Shown piece by piece: positions 1 through 9,599 of a stretch of DNA of 64,000 nt (its first letter is position 1; each line of letters begins with the position of its first letter). Source of the stretch: Zooshikella harenae (GTDB lineage: Bacteria > Pseudomonadota > Gammaproteobacteria > Pseudomonadales > Zooshikellaceae); the NCBI RefSeq assembly GCF_018837975.1, contig NZ_JAGSOY010000017.1:23159-87158 (forward strand), in the 5' to 3' direction. The notes below the pieces were generated by a model. It was not told the DNA's origin. It did no database searches and saw nothing but the letters and a program-made list of their open reading frames with translations. Both the position numbers and the translations under genes were made by a program.

Positions 1-1
1 G

Positions 2-220
2 CAATTTTTCTCTATTTCTGTCAAAAAGCTGAATGAGCATAAATGGGTGTTAGATTTACGTCCAAAAGATGCTTTATTGCGCAAAGGGTTAGACAATGTT
101 GAACTGATTATTAATCAGTTAGTTGAGGTTATTCATGTTACCGAGACTAATGGTGATAAGACATTGATAAAATTACTTAATGTACAAACTCATACTTATC
201 AAGATCGTAAGTCAGGTTAA
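2..220 (+). CDS. LolA-like outer-membrane lipoprotein carrier, C-terminal fragment
   Basis: An open frame runs in from the left window edge and stops at 218-220, giving the last 72 residues of a protein. The segment WVLDLRPKD followed by amphipathic beta-strand-like sequence (ELIINQLVEVIHVTETNGD) matches the C-terminal half of LolA-type periplasmic lipoprotein carriers. LolA-like proteins are regular members of aryl polyene gene clusters, directly before the exporter gene as here, and are thought to move the lipid-linked product across the periplasm. The start and signal peptide lie outside the window. Family assignment is from pattern and context only. Confidence 0.6.
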   Translation, partial: QFFSISVKKLNEHKWVLDLRPKDALLRKGLDNVELIINQLVEVIHVTETNGDKTLIKLLNVQTHTYQDRKSG

Positions 221-227
221 ATACTCT

Positions 228-2660
228 ATGAGATTGCGATTTTGGGGTTGGTTATTCAGTTTATTTATTGTTTGTACTTTATTAGTTATAAAGTTACAGC
301 AAGAAGGTGTTATTGAAACAAATATCATGGCACTGTTACCTGAAACTGAACAACAACCAGAGATTAATAACCTGGCTTCCGAATTTATAAGCAAAAATAA
401 TTCTAGAGCTGTTTTTTTGTTTGGTAATAAGGATAAAAAAATAGCTATTAAGGCAGCAGAAGAATTTACCCATAAACTTCGCCAAAGTAAGTTATGGAAA
501 AATACTGTGTTACGCCATGATCGAGCACAGCAACAAGCTTTTTACCACTTTTATTATCCTTACCGTTATCAGCGGCTAACTGCCAGCCAGCAACAAGCAC
601 TCAAGTCGAGGACACTTGTTGACTGGGAGCAAGCTATTCAGCAGCAATTGCTTAACCCTACCCAAATGGTAAGCAGTCGTCTGTTACAAAGTGATCCTCT
701 GTTATTGTTTAATAAGCAGCTTCAACATTTATCTCCTGCAACCAGTACTCAACTCTCTCTCGTCGATGATTTACTGATGGTTGAAGCGAAAGGTGTTTAT
801 TATGTTTTAATCAGTTCAGAGGTAACATTTGATGTATTTAATTTAAGATTACAACATCAAGCTGTTGTGAGCATTGAGCGTTGGGTTAAGCATCTGCAAG
901 AGAAGTATGTTTCAACAGAAGCGATATACTCGGGTGTTTTATTTCATGCTGAAGCAGGGGCGAGAAATGCCCAGTCAGATATTAGCTTTATAAGTATAAT
1001 TTCAATTATTGGTATTATTATCTTAACAAGAGTAATTTTCCGTTCTCTACAGCCTGTGGGTTTCTGTCTGCTTACTATTGGGGTAGGAGTATTGGTTGCG
1101 TTTACGCTGACCAGCTATCTGTTTGATAAAGTTCATTGGTTGACTCTCGTATTTGGTGCAAGCTTAATTGGAATTTCTGTTGATTATACCTTTCATTATT
1201 TCACAGCACGTCAGGCAGAAGCTGTAAACTTTTCGTCTAAACGTGTTATTCAACAAATTACGCCAGCAATTGGTTTGGGTATGTTATCGAGTATAATAGG
1301 TTATATTCCTATGATGGCAGCCCCTTTTCCTGGCATAGTACAAATTGGTTTTTTTTCGGCAAGTGGGCTACTTGCAGCTTTTTTAACGGTAATATTATTT
1401 TTACCTTATTTATGTGAACAACCCAGTAGCAATACAGGATTTTTAAATCAGCAGTTTTTACTTAGTCTCCATCAGTATCACTTACACTGTGCTTCAAAAA
1501 AATCGTTATGGGGAATTCTGATACTGTGCTTAATGGGAGCACTGGCCTTATTTATTAATTTGCCTGTTAACGATGATATACGCTTGTTACAGCAGCTATC
1601 TCCTGAGCGTCAATGGCATGATCAACAGTTAAAGGCTTTGACAGGTCAAAATGCAATCAGTCAGTTTTATATAGTAACCGCTGAGACAGAAGAAGCGTTA
1701 TTGGAGAAACAGGAAAAGCTGTTAATAGAGCTGGCACCTCTCATTAAAAAGGGAGCATTAGCTCATGCTCGTAGTGTTGTTCAATGGGTACCATCAAAGC
1801 GCCAGCAAATGAGTAATTTAAAACTATTAAACTTGAAAATGCCCACTGAGCAATTAAGATTGCTTTTAGATAAGTTAGGGTTTACGGCTGATGCGAAGCA
1901 AAAAGCATTAGCGGCTTATCAGTCTCAACTTAAAATAAGTTCCCCCGAAAAAGGCACTGAAGTTTCATCCTTACTTACAATACATCACTGGTTTTCAAGT
2001 TCTGTTAGTCAGTATATGAGCAATTTATGGCTTGGTAAATATACGCAAGGATATGCAGCTGTTGTTCAACTAACGGATGTTAATGATCTAGCAGCATTAC
2101 GTCACTTAACTGATAAAGACTCAGATATATTCTTTATTAGTAAAGCAGATGATATTACAACTGTGTTGTCTCGTTACCGTCAGCTGATAGTAAAGTTAGC
2201 ATTCATGGCATACTTATTTATTTATATATTTTTGGGATGGCGTTATGGATGGTTTAAAGCATTATTTATCATGTTGCCACCTTTGACTGCTGCATTAACG
2301 GCCATTGCTTTGGTGGGAACCTTGGTTCAGCCCATTAACTTATTTAATATTTTGGCATTTATCCTTATTATGGGGATTGGAATTGACTATACGCTATTTT
2401 TGCAAGAAGACAAAAAACGTCGGTTAAGTACTTATATTGCAATTTTATTATCAGCGGGAACAACCGTTTTAGCATTTGGTTTACTATCGTTAAGTTCTAC
2501 TAACGCTGTTCAAACGTTTGGATTTACTGTACTGATAGGTATTTTATTAGCATTTTTATGGGCTCCATGCAGTTTGAGAAAAAATACAAGAAGTTGCTTA
2601 AACGATAGTGATGTTAAACAGAATGATATGAAACAACAGACAAAGAGGTTCTCGGTATGA
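228..2660 (+). CDS. MMPL/RND-family exporter of the aryl polyene cluster
   Basis: Large inner-membrane exporter of about 810 residues. It has the RND/MMPL layout: an N-terminal membrane anchor (residues 3-25), a periplasmic loop, a first block of membrane helices (about 250-410), a second loop, and a second helix block (about 665-785). The paired motifs GISVDYTFHYF and MGIGIDYTLF, one per half, are typical of proton-driven MMPL transporters. In aryl polyene clusters this protein is assumed to export the lipid-linked polyene. I chose ATG 228, which starts MRLRFWGWLF just before the first helix; an upstream ATG at 180 would add 16 residues and overlap the LolA-like gene by 41 bases. The stop overlaps the next start (ATGA). 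Confidence 0.8.
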   Translation: MRLRFWGWLFSLFIVCTLLVIKLQQEGVIETNIMALLPETEQQPEINNLASEFISKNNSRAVFLFGNKDKKIAIKAAEEFTHKLRQSKLWKNTVLRHDRAQQQAFYHFYYPYRYQRLTASQQQALKSRTLVDWEQAIQQQLLNPTQMVSSRLLQSDPLLLFNKQLQHLSPATSTQLSLVDDLLMVEAKGVYYVLISSEVTFDVFNLRLQHQAVVSIERWVKHLQEKYVSTEAIYSGVLFHAEAGARNAQSDISFISIISIIGIIILTRVIFRSLQPVGFCLLTIGVGVLVAFTLTSYLFDKVHWLTLVFGASLIGISVDYTFHYFTARQAEAVNFSSKRVIQQITPAIGLGMLSSIIGYIPMMAAPFPGIVQIGFFSASGLLAAFLTVILFLPYLCEQPSSNTGFLNQQFLLSLHQYHLHCASKKSLWGILILCLMGALALFINLPVNDDIRLLQQLSPERQWHDQQLKALTGQNAISQFYIVTAETEEALLEKQEKLLIELAPLIKKGALAHARSVVQWVPSKRQQMSNLKLLNLKMPTEQLRLLLDKLGFTADAKQKALAAYQSQLKISSPEKGTEVSSLLTIHHWFSSSVSQYMSNLWLGKYTQGYAAVVQLTDVNDLAALRHLTDKDSDIFFISKADDITTVLSRYRQLIVKLAFMAYLFIYIFLGWRYGWFKALFIMLPPLTAALTAIALVGTLVQPINLFNILAFILIMGIGIDYTLFLQEDKKRRLSTYIAILLSAGTTVLAFGLLSLSSTNAVQTFGFTVLIGILLAFLWAPCSLRKNTRSCLNDSDVKQNDMKQQTKRFSV

Positions 2661-3907
2661 AGAATATTCTTTTGCAACCAGGTAAGCAGTCTGTTGATGT
2701 AATAATTATTGGTGCTGGTCCTGCTGGCAGCGTTGCTGCAGCGTATTTATTAGAACAAGGGTTAAGGGTTAAAATATTCGAAAAAAGCCAATTCCCACGT
2801 TTTTCTATTGGTGAAAGTTTATTGCCACAAACGATGGAAATTTTGGAGCAGGTTAATTTATTACAACCTATTGTTGAAGCTGGGTTTCAACATAAAAATG
2901 GAGCAATATTTCGTTGGCAGGAAGAGCACGTTGAATTTGATTTTAGAAATAAATTTTCACCAGGATGGGGAGTAACATACCAAGTTCAACGTGATAAATT
3001 CGATTCAATACTAGCCAATCAAGTTGAAAAGAAAGGTGCAGAAGTTACTTATCAGGCGACTGTAAAATACGTTGAATATATTGATGATGGTATTCGTTTG
3101 GAATGGCATGATAATGATGGCAATGTTCACACTGAAACAGCTCAGTTTATTTTAGATGCAAGTGGATTCGGTCGCGTATTGCCCAAATTGTTAGATCTTG
3201 AAATACCCTCAAGCTTGCCATTTCGTCAGTCACTTTTTACCCATGTTATTGATCAAATACCTTTAGCAACATTTGACCGAAATAAAATTATTATTACGGT
3301 TCATCCACATGATTGCCAAACGTGGATGTGGTTAATTCCATTTTCTGATGGCTCCCTATCATTAGGGGCTGTTGCTACACCAACATTTTACCAACAGTTT
3401 GACGGTTTAAGTTTAGATCAGACACTTGAGCGTATTTTCCATGCTGATACACATTTAGCAAATTTATTAAAAGGGGCGCGTTACAAATATCCGGTAAAAC
3501 AAATTGCTGGTTACTCTTCCAGCGTTAACTCTTATTATGGCGATCGGTATGCATTGTTGGGCAATGCTGGTGAGTTTTTAGATCCTGTGTTTTCCTCTGG
3601 AGTCACTATTGCCTTTAAATCGGCACAACTTGCTTGTGATGTTTTAAAACGACAATTTGCCGGTGAGACTGTATGTTGGCAACAACAATTCGTAGAGCCT
3701 CTATTAGGGGGGATAAATACCTTTCGAGCATTCGTGGATGCTTGGTATGAAGGAACATTATTACCCATATTATGCTACCCCAATAAAGACCCTGAAGTAA
3801 CAGCAATGATTTGTTCTGTTTTAGCGGGTTATGCTTGGGATAAGCGTAATCCTGTAGTACAGGATTCGCAAAAATTTATAAGACTGATATCAGAGTTGTG
3901 TCAGTGA
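2657..3907 (+). CDS. FAD-dependent oxidoreductase, halogenase/geranylgeranyl-reductase-like
   Basis: A 416-residue flavoprotein. The N-terminus has the Rossmann dinucleotide motif (VIIIGAGPAGSVAAAYL, residues 15-31) and the sequence FPRFSIGESLLP typical of tryptophan-halogenase-like flavoproteins. The second FAD motif (LLGNAGEFLDPVFSSG) is near residue 300. The halogenase WxWxIP motif is not clearly present (the nearest match is WMWLIPF near residue 224), so halogenation is not claimed. Flavoproteins of this type occur in aryl polyene clusters, where their role is not settled. ATG 2657 overlaps the stop of the exporter gene, implying translational coupling. Confidence 0.75.
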   Translation: MKNILLQPGKQSVDVIIIGAGPAGSVAAAYLLEQGLRVKIFEKSQFPRFSIGESLLPQTMEILEQVNLLQPIVEAGFQHKNGAIFRWQEEHVEFDFRNKFSPGWGVTYQVQRDKFDSILANQVEKKGAEVTYQATVKYVEYIDDGIRLEWHDNDGNVHTETAQFILDASGFGRVLPKLLDLEIPSSLPFRQSLFTHVIDQIPLATFDRNKIIITVHPHDCQTWMWLIPFSDGSLSLGAVATPTFYQQFDGLSLDQTLERIFHADTHLANLLKGARYKYPVKQIAGYSSSVNSYYGDRYALLGNAGEFLDPVFSSGVTIAFKSAQLACDVLKRQFAGETVCWQQQFVEPLLGGINTFRAFVDAWYEGTLLPILCYPNKDPEVTAMICSVLAGYAWDKRNPVVQDSQKFIRLISELCQ

Positions 3908-4641
3908 TGTTGATATATAGATTGGATAAGTTAATGGCACAACTAAAAACAAATTTTTCTATACTAAAAAATGCTTCAAAGAATAATCAGTTTAATTATA
4001 AGCTGCTAGCTGTAATCGTATGCTGTTATATATTAAGTGGTTGCAGTATGTGGTTTACAAAAAATCAGTCAAATACGTTGAGTAGTAACGGTGATGGTGC
4101 AGAGACATTTAGGCCAGCACTCTTACCCGAATTAAATTGGATTAAAAAGCCTTTTGTGTTAACCCAAAATGTGTCAATTCATTTTAAAGATCAGTCACTT
4201 TCATTGTTAACACAAGCAGAATTAACTCCTCAGCGGATTACACTTGTTGGTTTAAGTCATTTAGGCCAACGCTTGTTTACCATTTCTTATGATGGACACA
4301 ACATTGAGCAAAAACATCATTTACCAGAAATACCTGTAGATTTAAATTATATTATGCGAGATTTTTTATGGGTATATACCCCTCTTGCAGTTTTACAGAA
4401 GAATGTAGAGGCAAAAGGTTTTGTCATTCGTGAAGAGCAAACAGCACCTCAACAGGTTGATAAATCCAGTGAGCTGAGTAAGCAAGTTGTGTTAAGAAAA
4501 CGTTTGATTGATTTTCAGCATCAGCAACAAATCGTTATCAGCTATCGGCAACGTCGGCCAAGTCAGTGGGATATTCAGTTAAACAACCCACTACGGCACT
4601 ATAACATACAGATTACAACAGTGGAGCGACAACAACTATGA
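3907..4641 (+). CDS. DUF3261-type lipoprotein of the aryl polyene cluster
   Basis: A protein of about 244 residues with a hydrophobic segment ending in a lipobox (ILSGC), after a basic N-terminal stretch. The rest is soluble, beta-rich-looking sequence with no enzyme motif. Position between the flavoprotein and the ketosynthase gene matches the DUF3261 lipoprotein found in aryl polyene clusters; a role in envelope attachment or transfer is inference. ATG 3907 overlaps the previous TGA (TGATG). A GTG at 3898 and an ATG at 3934 are alternatives; the unusually long pre-lipobox region makes 3934 possible. Confidence 0.65.
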   Translation: MLIYRLDKLMAQLKTNFSILKNASKNNQFNYKLLAVIVCCYILSGCSMWFTKNQSNTLSSNGDGAETFRPALLPELNWIKKPFVLTQNVSIHFKDQSLSLLTQAELTPQRITLVGLSHLGQRLFTISYDGHNIEQKHHLPEIPVDLNYIMRDFLWVYTPLAVLQKNVEAKGFVIREEQTAPQQVDKSSELSKQVVLRKRLIDFQHQQQIVISYRQRRPSQWDIQLNNPLRHYNIQITTVERQQL

Positions 4642-5828
4642 GTTCATCTCAGTTTGGGTTAACTGCTGTAGGTATGATTTGTAGCCTGGGTTCTGATTTA
4701 ACACAAATTACTACCCGTTTGTTCAATGGCTGGCAACAGGGTATTCAACTATCTCGTGAGTTTACGACAGATAAAGACGTTGCGTTGGCTGCCGTTCGTG
4801 AGTCATTACCGCCAATTAAGCTTACAGATAAAAGCTATCATTGTAGAAACAGTCAGCTTTTACAGGCGGCTATTTTACAGATAGCAGATCATGTGTCTGA
4901 ACTGAGCCAGCGATATGGTGCTCATCGAATTGGTGTTATTATTGGCTCAAGTACAGCAGGTGTTTGGGAAGTTGAAAAAGCTGTTGCTTGCTATCAACAG
5001 ACGAATTCATTACCTGATGCTTTCCACTATACACAACAGGAGATGGGAAGTGTTGCGGCATTTGTAGCACGAAGCTTATCATTATCAGGTATCGTTTATA
5101 CGGTTTCCACAGCTTGTTCTTCCAGTGCAAATGTATTTGCCAGCGCTCAACAGCTTATTAAAAGTAACTTATGTGATGCTGTGATTGTTGGTGGAGCTGA
5201 CAGTTTATGCCAGTTAACGGTTAATGGTTTTATGAGCTTGGAGTCTGTTGCTGAAGATGTTTGTAATCCATTCAGTCAGAATCGTTCTGGCATTACGCTT
5301 GGTGAAGGAGCTGCTTTGATGGTGATGGAGCGAGAGCCTGCTGAGATTAATTTTTTAGGTGCAGGAGCTGCATCTGATGCCCATCATATTTCTGCCCCTC
5401 ATCCCGAAGGTGATGGCGCAAAACAGGCAATGAGACGAGCATTGCAAAATGCAGAGATTGAGGCGGCGGATGTTGATTATGTTAACTTACATGGTACAGC
5501 TACCCAGCAAAATGATGCGATGGAAAGTTTAGCCATGCAGGCTATTTTTGCTCAGGGTGTAGCTGCAAGCTCAACAAAAGGAATGACAGGACATACTTTA
5601 GGAGCCGCTGGCGCGATTGAAGCTGCTATTTGTTGGTTGACGCTCTCAAAAACATACAACCCAGAACGTTTGCTGCCTCCTCACCTTTGGGATCACTGTC
5701 CTGATACGAAACTACCTTCATTAGCGTTGGTAAAAGCTAATACTTCGCTTGATTCGTTAAACGTTGCCATGAGCAATTCGTTTGCCTTTGGTGGTAATAA
5801 TGTCAGCCTGTTATTTGGAGTTAGCTAA
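4638..5828 (+). CDS. apeO: beta-ketoacyl-ACP synthase (ApeO-like)
   Basis: A 396-residue condensing enzyme of the FabF fold. The catalytic triad is complete: Cys160 in STACSSSANVF, His285 in NLHGTAT, and His319 in KGMTGHTLGAAG. It would extend the polyene chain by decarboxylative condensation of malonyl-ACP. In the characterised E. coli pathway, ApeO works as a heterodimer with the chain-length factor ApeC, whose gene would lie left of the window. The order KS-DH-KR-KS from here matches apeO-P-Q-R. Start and stop overlap neighbours by 4 and 1 bases. Confidence 0.8.
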   Translation: MSSSQFGLTAVGMICSLGSDLTQITTRLFNGWQQGIQLSREFTTDKDVALAAVRESLPPIKLTDKSYHCRNSQLLQAAILQIADHVSELSQRYGAHRIGVIIGSSTAGVWEVEKAVACYQQTNSLPDAFHYTQQEMGSVAAFVARSLSLSGIVYTVSTACSSSANVFASAQQLIKSNLCDAVIVGGADSLCQLTVNGFMSLESVAEDVCNPFSQNRSGITLGEGAALMVMEREPAEINFLGAGAASDAHHISAPHPEGDGAKQAMRRALQNAEIEAADVDYVNLHGTATQQNDAMESLAMQAIFAQGVAASSTKGMTGHTLGAAGAIEAAICWLTLSKTYNPERLLPPHLWDHCPDTKLPSLALVKANTSLDSLNVAMSNSFAFGGNNVSLLFGVS

Positions 5829-6325
5829 TGGATGTGTCAGCTATTCCTATTACTCAACTTATTCCTCATCGTCAGTCAATGTGCTTAGTTGATAGAGTGC
5901 TTGCATTTGCTGATAAAACGATAGTGGCAGAATTTACTGTGGATGCCAGTAATATCTTTGTAGTTGATGAAGGTTATGTGCCAGTATGGGTTGGATTGGA
6001 GTATATGGCACAAACCATAGCTGCTTACACAGGGCTAAATCATTACCTCAATCATGAGCCAATTAAGCTTGGTTTTTTATTGGGCACTCGCCGTCTTGAA
6101 ACGCAGGTAGAAGGTTTTTTTCCACAGAGCACTTACTGGGTTAGCGCGACAGAAATTTATGAAGACAATGGCTTAAGTGTTTTTGAGTCCATACTGTATC
6201 AAGCTCAAGATGGCGTTAATCCTTGTACAGAAAAATTGAAAGATAATGAGTGGCTGGTTCGAGCCTCCGTTAATGCTTTTCAACCCGATGATCCCTCTCA
6301 GATGCTACAGCAGTCAGTGTTATGA
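5828..6325 (+). CDS. apeP: 3-hydroxyacyl-ACP dehydratase, hotdog fold (ApeP-like)
   Basis: A 165-residue single hotdog-domain protein beginning ITQLIPHRQSMCLVDRV, the signature opening of FabZ/FabA-like dehydratases, with the central helix WVGLEYMAQTIAAY. It would dehydrate the 3-hydroxyacyl-ACP intermediate to build conjugated double bonds. The known partner in this pathway is a second dehydratase, ApeI, not present in the window and presumably encoded upstream. The gene starts in the overlap TAATG with apeO and ends in ATGA with the reductase gene. Confidence 0.75.
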   Translation: MDVSAIPITQLIPHRQSMCLVDRVLAFADKTIVAEFTVDASNIFVVDEGYVPVWVGLEYMAQTIAAYTGLNHYLNHEPIKLGFLLGTRRLETQVEGFFPQSTYWVSATEIYEDNGLSVFESILYQAQDGVNPCTEKLKDNEWLVRASVNAFQPDDPSQMLQQSVL

Positions 6326-7047
6326 AAAAACGAGTTTTAATTACTGGTGCCAGTCGAGGTATTGGTAAAGCAACAGCAATTATGCTTGCGCAGCAAGGGT
6401 ATGACGTTGTTATAAATTATCGCAGTGGACAACAGGCAGCAGAAGAAGTATTAGCGGAAATTCTTGCTCAGGGTGGGAGTGGGCAACTGTTACCGTTTGA
6501 TATTAGTGATCGAGCTCAAGTGCAACAAGCCATAGAGAGCGATATGACTGAACATGGCGTTTATTATGCTGTTGTTTGTAATGCTGGGGTTCATAGTGAT
6601 AATGCTTTTCCTGCGATGGAGCCTGAGCAGTGGGACAGTGTTTTAAGCACTAACCTTGATGGTTTTTATAATGTGTTACACCCAGTGGTCATGCCAATGG
6701 TTAGGCAACGCCAGCCTGGTCGAATAGTCACGTTATCTTCAGTTTCTGGAGTACGAGGCAATCGGGGGCAGGTGAATTATAGTGCAGCTAAAGCAGGCAT
6801 TATTGGTGCTACAAAAGCACTTGCTTTAGAGCTTGCAAAGCGCAAAATCACGGTTAACTGTGTTGCGCCAGGTTTAATTGATACGGATATGACTGAGGCG
6901 GTGAGTGAACAACTGTTGACAGAAATACCTGCTAAACGAGCAGGTTTAGCTGATGAAGTCGCTGCAACAATTGCATTTTTACTGTCACCTTCAGCAGCTT
7001 ATATAACCCGGCAAGTAATTTGTGTTGATGGAGGATTAAGCGGATGA
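6322..7047 (+). CDS. apeQ: 3-ketoacyl-ACP reductase, FabG-like SDR (ApeQ-like)
   Basis: A 241-residue classical short-chain dehydrogenase. The cofactor motif GASRGIG (residues 9-15), NAG (CNAGVHSDN), the catalytic serine in LSSVSG, and Tyr153/Lys157 in NYSAAKAG are all present, and the C-terminus QVICVDGGLSG is FabG-like. It would reduce the 3-keto group on the ACP-bound chain with NADPH. Four-base overlaps on both sides keep it in the operon. General fatty-acid fabG is an alternative by sequence alone, but context argues for the polyene pathway. Confidence 0.8.
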   Translation: MKKRVLITGASRGIGKATAIMLAQQGYDVVINYRSGQQAAEEVLAEILAQGGSGQLLPFDISDRAQVQQAIESDMTEHGVYYAVVCNAGVHSDNAFPAMEPEQWDSVLSTNLDGFYNVLHPVVMPMVRQRQPGRIVTLSSVSGVRGNRGQVNYSAAKAGIIGATKALALELAKRKITVNCVAPGLIDTDMTEAVSEQLLTEIPAKRAGLADEVAATIAFLLSPSAAYITRQVICVDGGLSG

Positions 7048-8276
7048 AACGAGTTGTCGTCACAGGTATGTCTGCCATAACCTCGCTGGGTGATAGCTGG
7101 GAAAGTGTGCTATCTGCTTTACAAGCTAAACGCACAGGTATTTGTCAAATGCCTGACTGGGAGAAGTATGAGGGGTTGTTGACTAATCTGGCTGCTCCTG
7201 TCGTAGATTTTACCTTGCCAAAACACTACACACGAAAAAAAACACGTAGTATGGGGCGGGTCTCGCAAATGGCAACACTAACTGCTGAGCGAGCATTAAT
7301 GGAAGCTGACTTGCTGGAGTCTGAGGAAATTAGTTCTGGGGCAATGGGTATTGCATATGGTTCGTCAGTAGGCAGTACGACACCCATGGTTGGTTTTGGT
7401 CGTATGCTGAGTGATCATACGACACAAGGGATTACAGGTACGAGCTATATACAGATGATGACGCATACAGCTGCGGTTAATATGGGGTTATTTTTTGGCA
7501 TTAAAGGTCGATTAATTCCCACCAGCAGTGCCTGTACATCCGGTAGCCAGGGGTTAGGTTTTGCTTATGAAACCATTAAATATGGATTACAACCATTGAT
7601 GCTTGCAGGTGGGGCAGAAGAGTTATGCCCAACAGAAGCTGCAATATTTGATACCTTGTATGCAACAAGTACACAGAATAGTACACCTCACTTATCGCCA
7701 AGGCCATTTGATAAAGATAGAGATGGCTTAGTGATTGGTGAAGGTGCCTGTACTTTTGTTTTGGAGGAGTTAGAGCATGCACAGCGTCGAGGAGCAAACA
7801 TTATTGCTGAAGTAATTGGTTTTGCGACCAATACTGACGGAGCTCATGTAACCCAACCTCATGCAGCGCAAATGGCAGAAGCAATGCGTATTGCTCTTAA
7901 GGATGCAGGGCTAAATCCATCAGATATTGACTATCTCTGTGCTCATGGAACAGCAACAACACGAGGTGATATTGCAGAAAGCCAAGCAACGTATGATGTT
8001 TTTGGTGATGATATACCTATTAGCTCATTAAAAAGCTATTTTGGTCATACTTTGGGGGCATGTGGGGCAATAGAAGCATGGTTGTCCATTAACATGATGC
8101 AAGAGGCATGGTTTGCACCAACAGTAAATCTGGTTAATCCTGACCCGGAATGTGCACCGCTAAACTACATTATGAATGACGGCATTGTACGACACTGTCA
8201 GTATGTAATGAGCAATAACTTTGCATTTGGTGGGATTAATACATCGTTGATTTTCAAGCGCTGGCTTGGTGAGTAG
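7044..8276 (+). CDS. apeR: beta-ketoacyl-ACP synthase (ApeR-like), last gene of the cluster
   Basis: A 410-residue FabF-type condensing enzyme with an intact triad: Cys164 in SSACTSGSQG, His301 in CAHGTATTRGD, and His335 in SYFGHTLGACG. In the characterised pathway ApeR is the additional ketosynthase beside the ApeO:ApeC pair. It is the last gene of the overlapping series, and a strong hairpin at 8322-8352 lies downstream, before a convergent gene. Confidence 0.8.
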   Translation: MKRVVVTGMSAITSLGDSWESVLSALQAKRTGICQMPDWEKYEGLLTNLAAPVVDFTLPKHYTRKKTRSMGRVSQMATLTAERALMEADLLESEEISSGAMGIAYGSSVGSTTPMVGFGRMLSDHTTQGITGTSYIQMMTHTAAVNMGLFFGIKGRLIPTSSACTSGSQGLGFAYETIKYGLQPLMLAGGAEELCPTEAAIFDTLYATSTQNSTPHLSPRPFDKDRDGLVIGEGACTFVLEELEHAQRRGANIIAEVIGFATNTDGAHVTQPHAAQMAEAMRIALKDAGLNPSDIDYLCAHGTATTRGDIAESQATYDVFGDDIPISSLKSYFGHTLGACGAIEAWLSINMMQEAWFAPTVNLVNPDPECAPLNYIMNDGIVRHCQYVMSNNFAFGGINTSLIFKRWLGE

Positions 8277-8321
8277 TTAAAATATTACTTACATCCAGTT
8301 TTTCATTTTAGTTAAGAAGGA

Positions 8322-8352
8322 TTCTTCTCCATCAGGGGGTGATGGAGAAGAA
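8322..8352. terminator. Hairpin between convergent apeR and HU-like genes
   Basis: A perfect 12-base inverted repeat (TTCTTCTCCATC / GATGGAGAAGAA) with a 7-base loop sits midway between two convergent stop codons. The T-tracts are weak on both sides (TCCTTCTT on the minus strand), so it may act in both directions with moderate strength. Confidence 0.55.
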
Positions 8353-8372
8353 AATAGTTAAAGGTCGAAGCA

Positions 8373-8708
8373 CTAAAGTGCGAAGTCTTTAAGCTTTTTC
8401 AGAGGCCTTACTTTGACTTGCATAGAAGCTGGTTTGGCCTTAAACATCATTTCTTCACCTGTGAATGGATTGACTCCCTTACGGGCTTTAACAGCTGGTT
8501 TTTTCTTCGTGGTGATTTTGAGAAGTCCTGGAAGGGTGAATTCACCACAACTACGTTTTTTGATATGACGTTCAATTACTTCAGTTAGCCCATCAAGTAC
8601 ATTTGAAACATCCTTTTTAGTAAGGCCTGTGTTTTCAGCAATTTCGTTAAGAATTTGCGTTTTAGTGTAGCGTTCGGTGATAGCTGTTGCTTTCTTGGCT
8701 GCGGCCAT
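8373..8708 (-). CDS. HU/IHF-family DNA-binding protein
   Basis: A 111-residue basic protein with the HU fold order: helical N-terminus (TKTQILNEIAENTGLTKKDVS), the beta-arm region (GEFTLPGLLKITTKKKPA), and the signature RKGVNPFTGEEMMFKAKPA. It lies near 20 residues longer than HupA/HupB, with an alanine/lysine-rich N-terminal extension (MAAAKKATAITERY) and a tail after the last strand. HU proteins bend and compact DNA; this variant is probably a paralogue beside the main HU. The ribosome binding site AAGGGG precedes the ATG at 8708. Confidence 0.85.
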   Translation of the reverse strand: MAAAKKATAITERYTKTQILNEIAENTGLTKKDVSNVLDGLTEVIERHIKKRSCGEFTLPGLLKITTKKKPAVKARKGVNPFTGEEMMFKAKPASMQVKVRPLKKLKDFAL

Positions 8709-9599
8709 GACATTACCCCTTCATAAGAGTTACAAGGAAAAAATAATACAACTATTGGATTATGACAATTAGAAAAACTATTCTTTGAGTTAAATTTTGT
8801 TTTCTTAGCTGTTTTGTGAAAGCCGTAATAGTATTAGCATAGCTCAGTAGGCGTATATCTTACTAGAAAAAGACATAACCTTTAGTCTTTTCGTCTAACT
8901 AAAATAGGGTTATCAAGGCTGTAGAGTATATACAGAAGGTGACACTTAATGTACAGAGTGTTGAGTTTCAAGGTTAAAAGCACTAAGTTGGCCGCGGTAT
9001 GAGTTCAATTTTTCCTTCTTCAAACATCATATATAGCTTTTTCCCTCGATAGACTAGCCTAGTGAGTTTTCCTGTGGATGGGAAAATGATCGAATCTTTC
9101 TACGTTAGCTGGCTCTATCTAGCTTGCAGAGAATGGGGGGTGAAATGCTAAAGAAGCTATGTGTAGTGATAGAACTGTATGTTTTCTACAGTATAGTGAG
9201 AAGTAACGTTGCTGTATCTAGTAGGAGATGAAGCTCTGCTTAAAGGGGATTTCTAGACTAGTTTGTATGCATTTGTCTTTGTCTTACTCCAAGAAAGGAA
9301 GCCTGAAGCTGATTAATAATCTTACAGAAGATGTGTCAGGCTAGTGAGGGTGTTGTAACTTAAGTTCATCACTTGCTTTAGAGGTGCCCTTTAATACCGA
9401 GTAGCTTTCAGTGATTTTATTGTTATACAGCTAGTAATTACCCGTATTGACCATTAAGTTTTGGGACGTTTAATCTACAGTCTTATTTGTCAGGGATCTG
9501 TCCACTTTATTAGTGTATAAGCTCACTGTATGAATCTTTAAAGCTACGATGTTAGTGCATCTCATTTGCTTGGCTCTGATAATATGGGTAGGGCTGAAT
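8709..9599. other. Gene-free stretch of about 0.9 kb
   Basis: No open frame of convincing length on either strand; stop codons, especially TAG, are dense in all frames. It must contain the promoter of the HU-like gene at its left end and of the small secreted protein at its right end. I saw no rRNA, tRNA, RNase P, tmRNA or SRP RNA motifs. It may be decayed sequence or hold an unrecognised RNA. Confidence 0.5.

Noticed and set aside
2657..3907. Flavin-dependent halogenase activity for the flavoprotein
   Set aside because: The key halogenase WxWxIP motif is not clearly met and polyene clusters carry similar non-halogenating flavoproteins.
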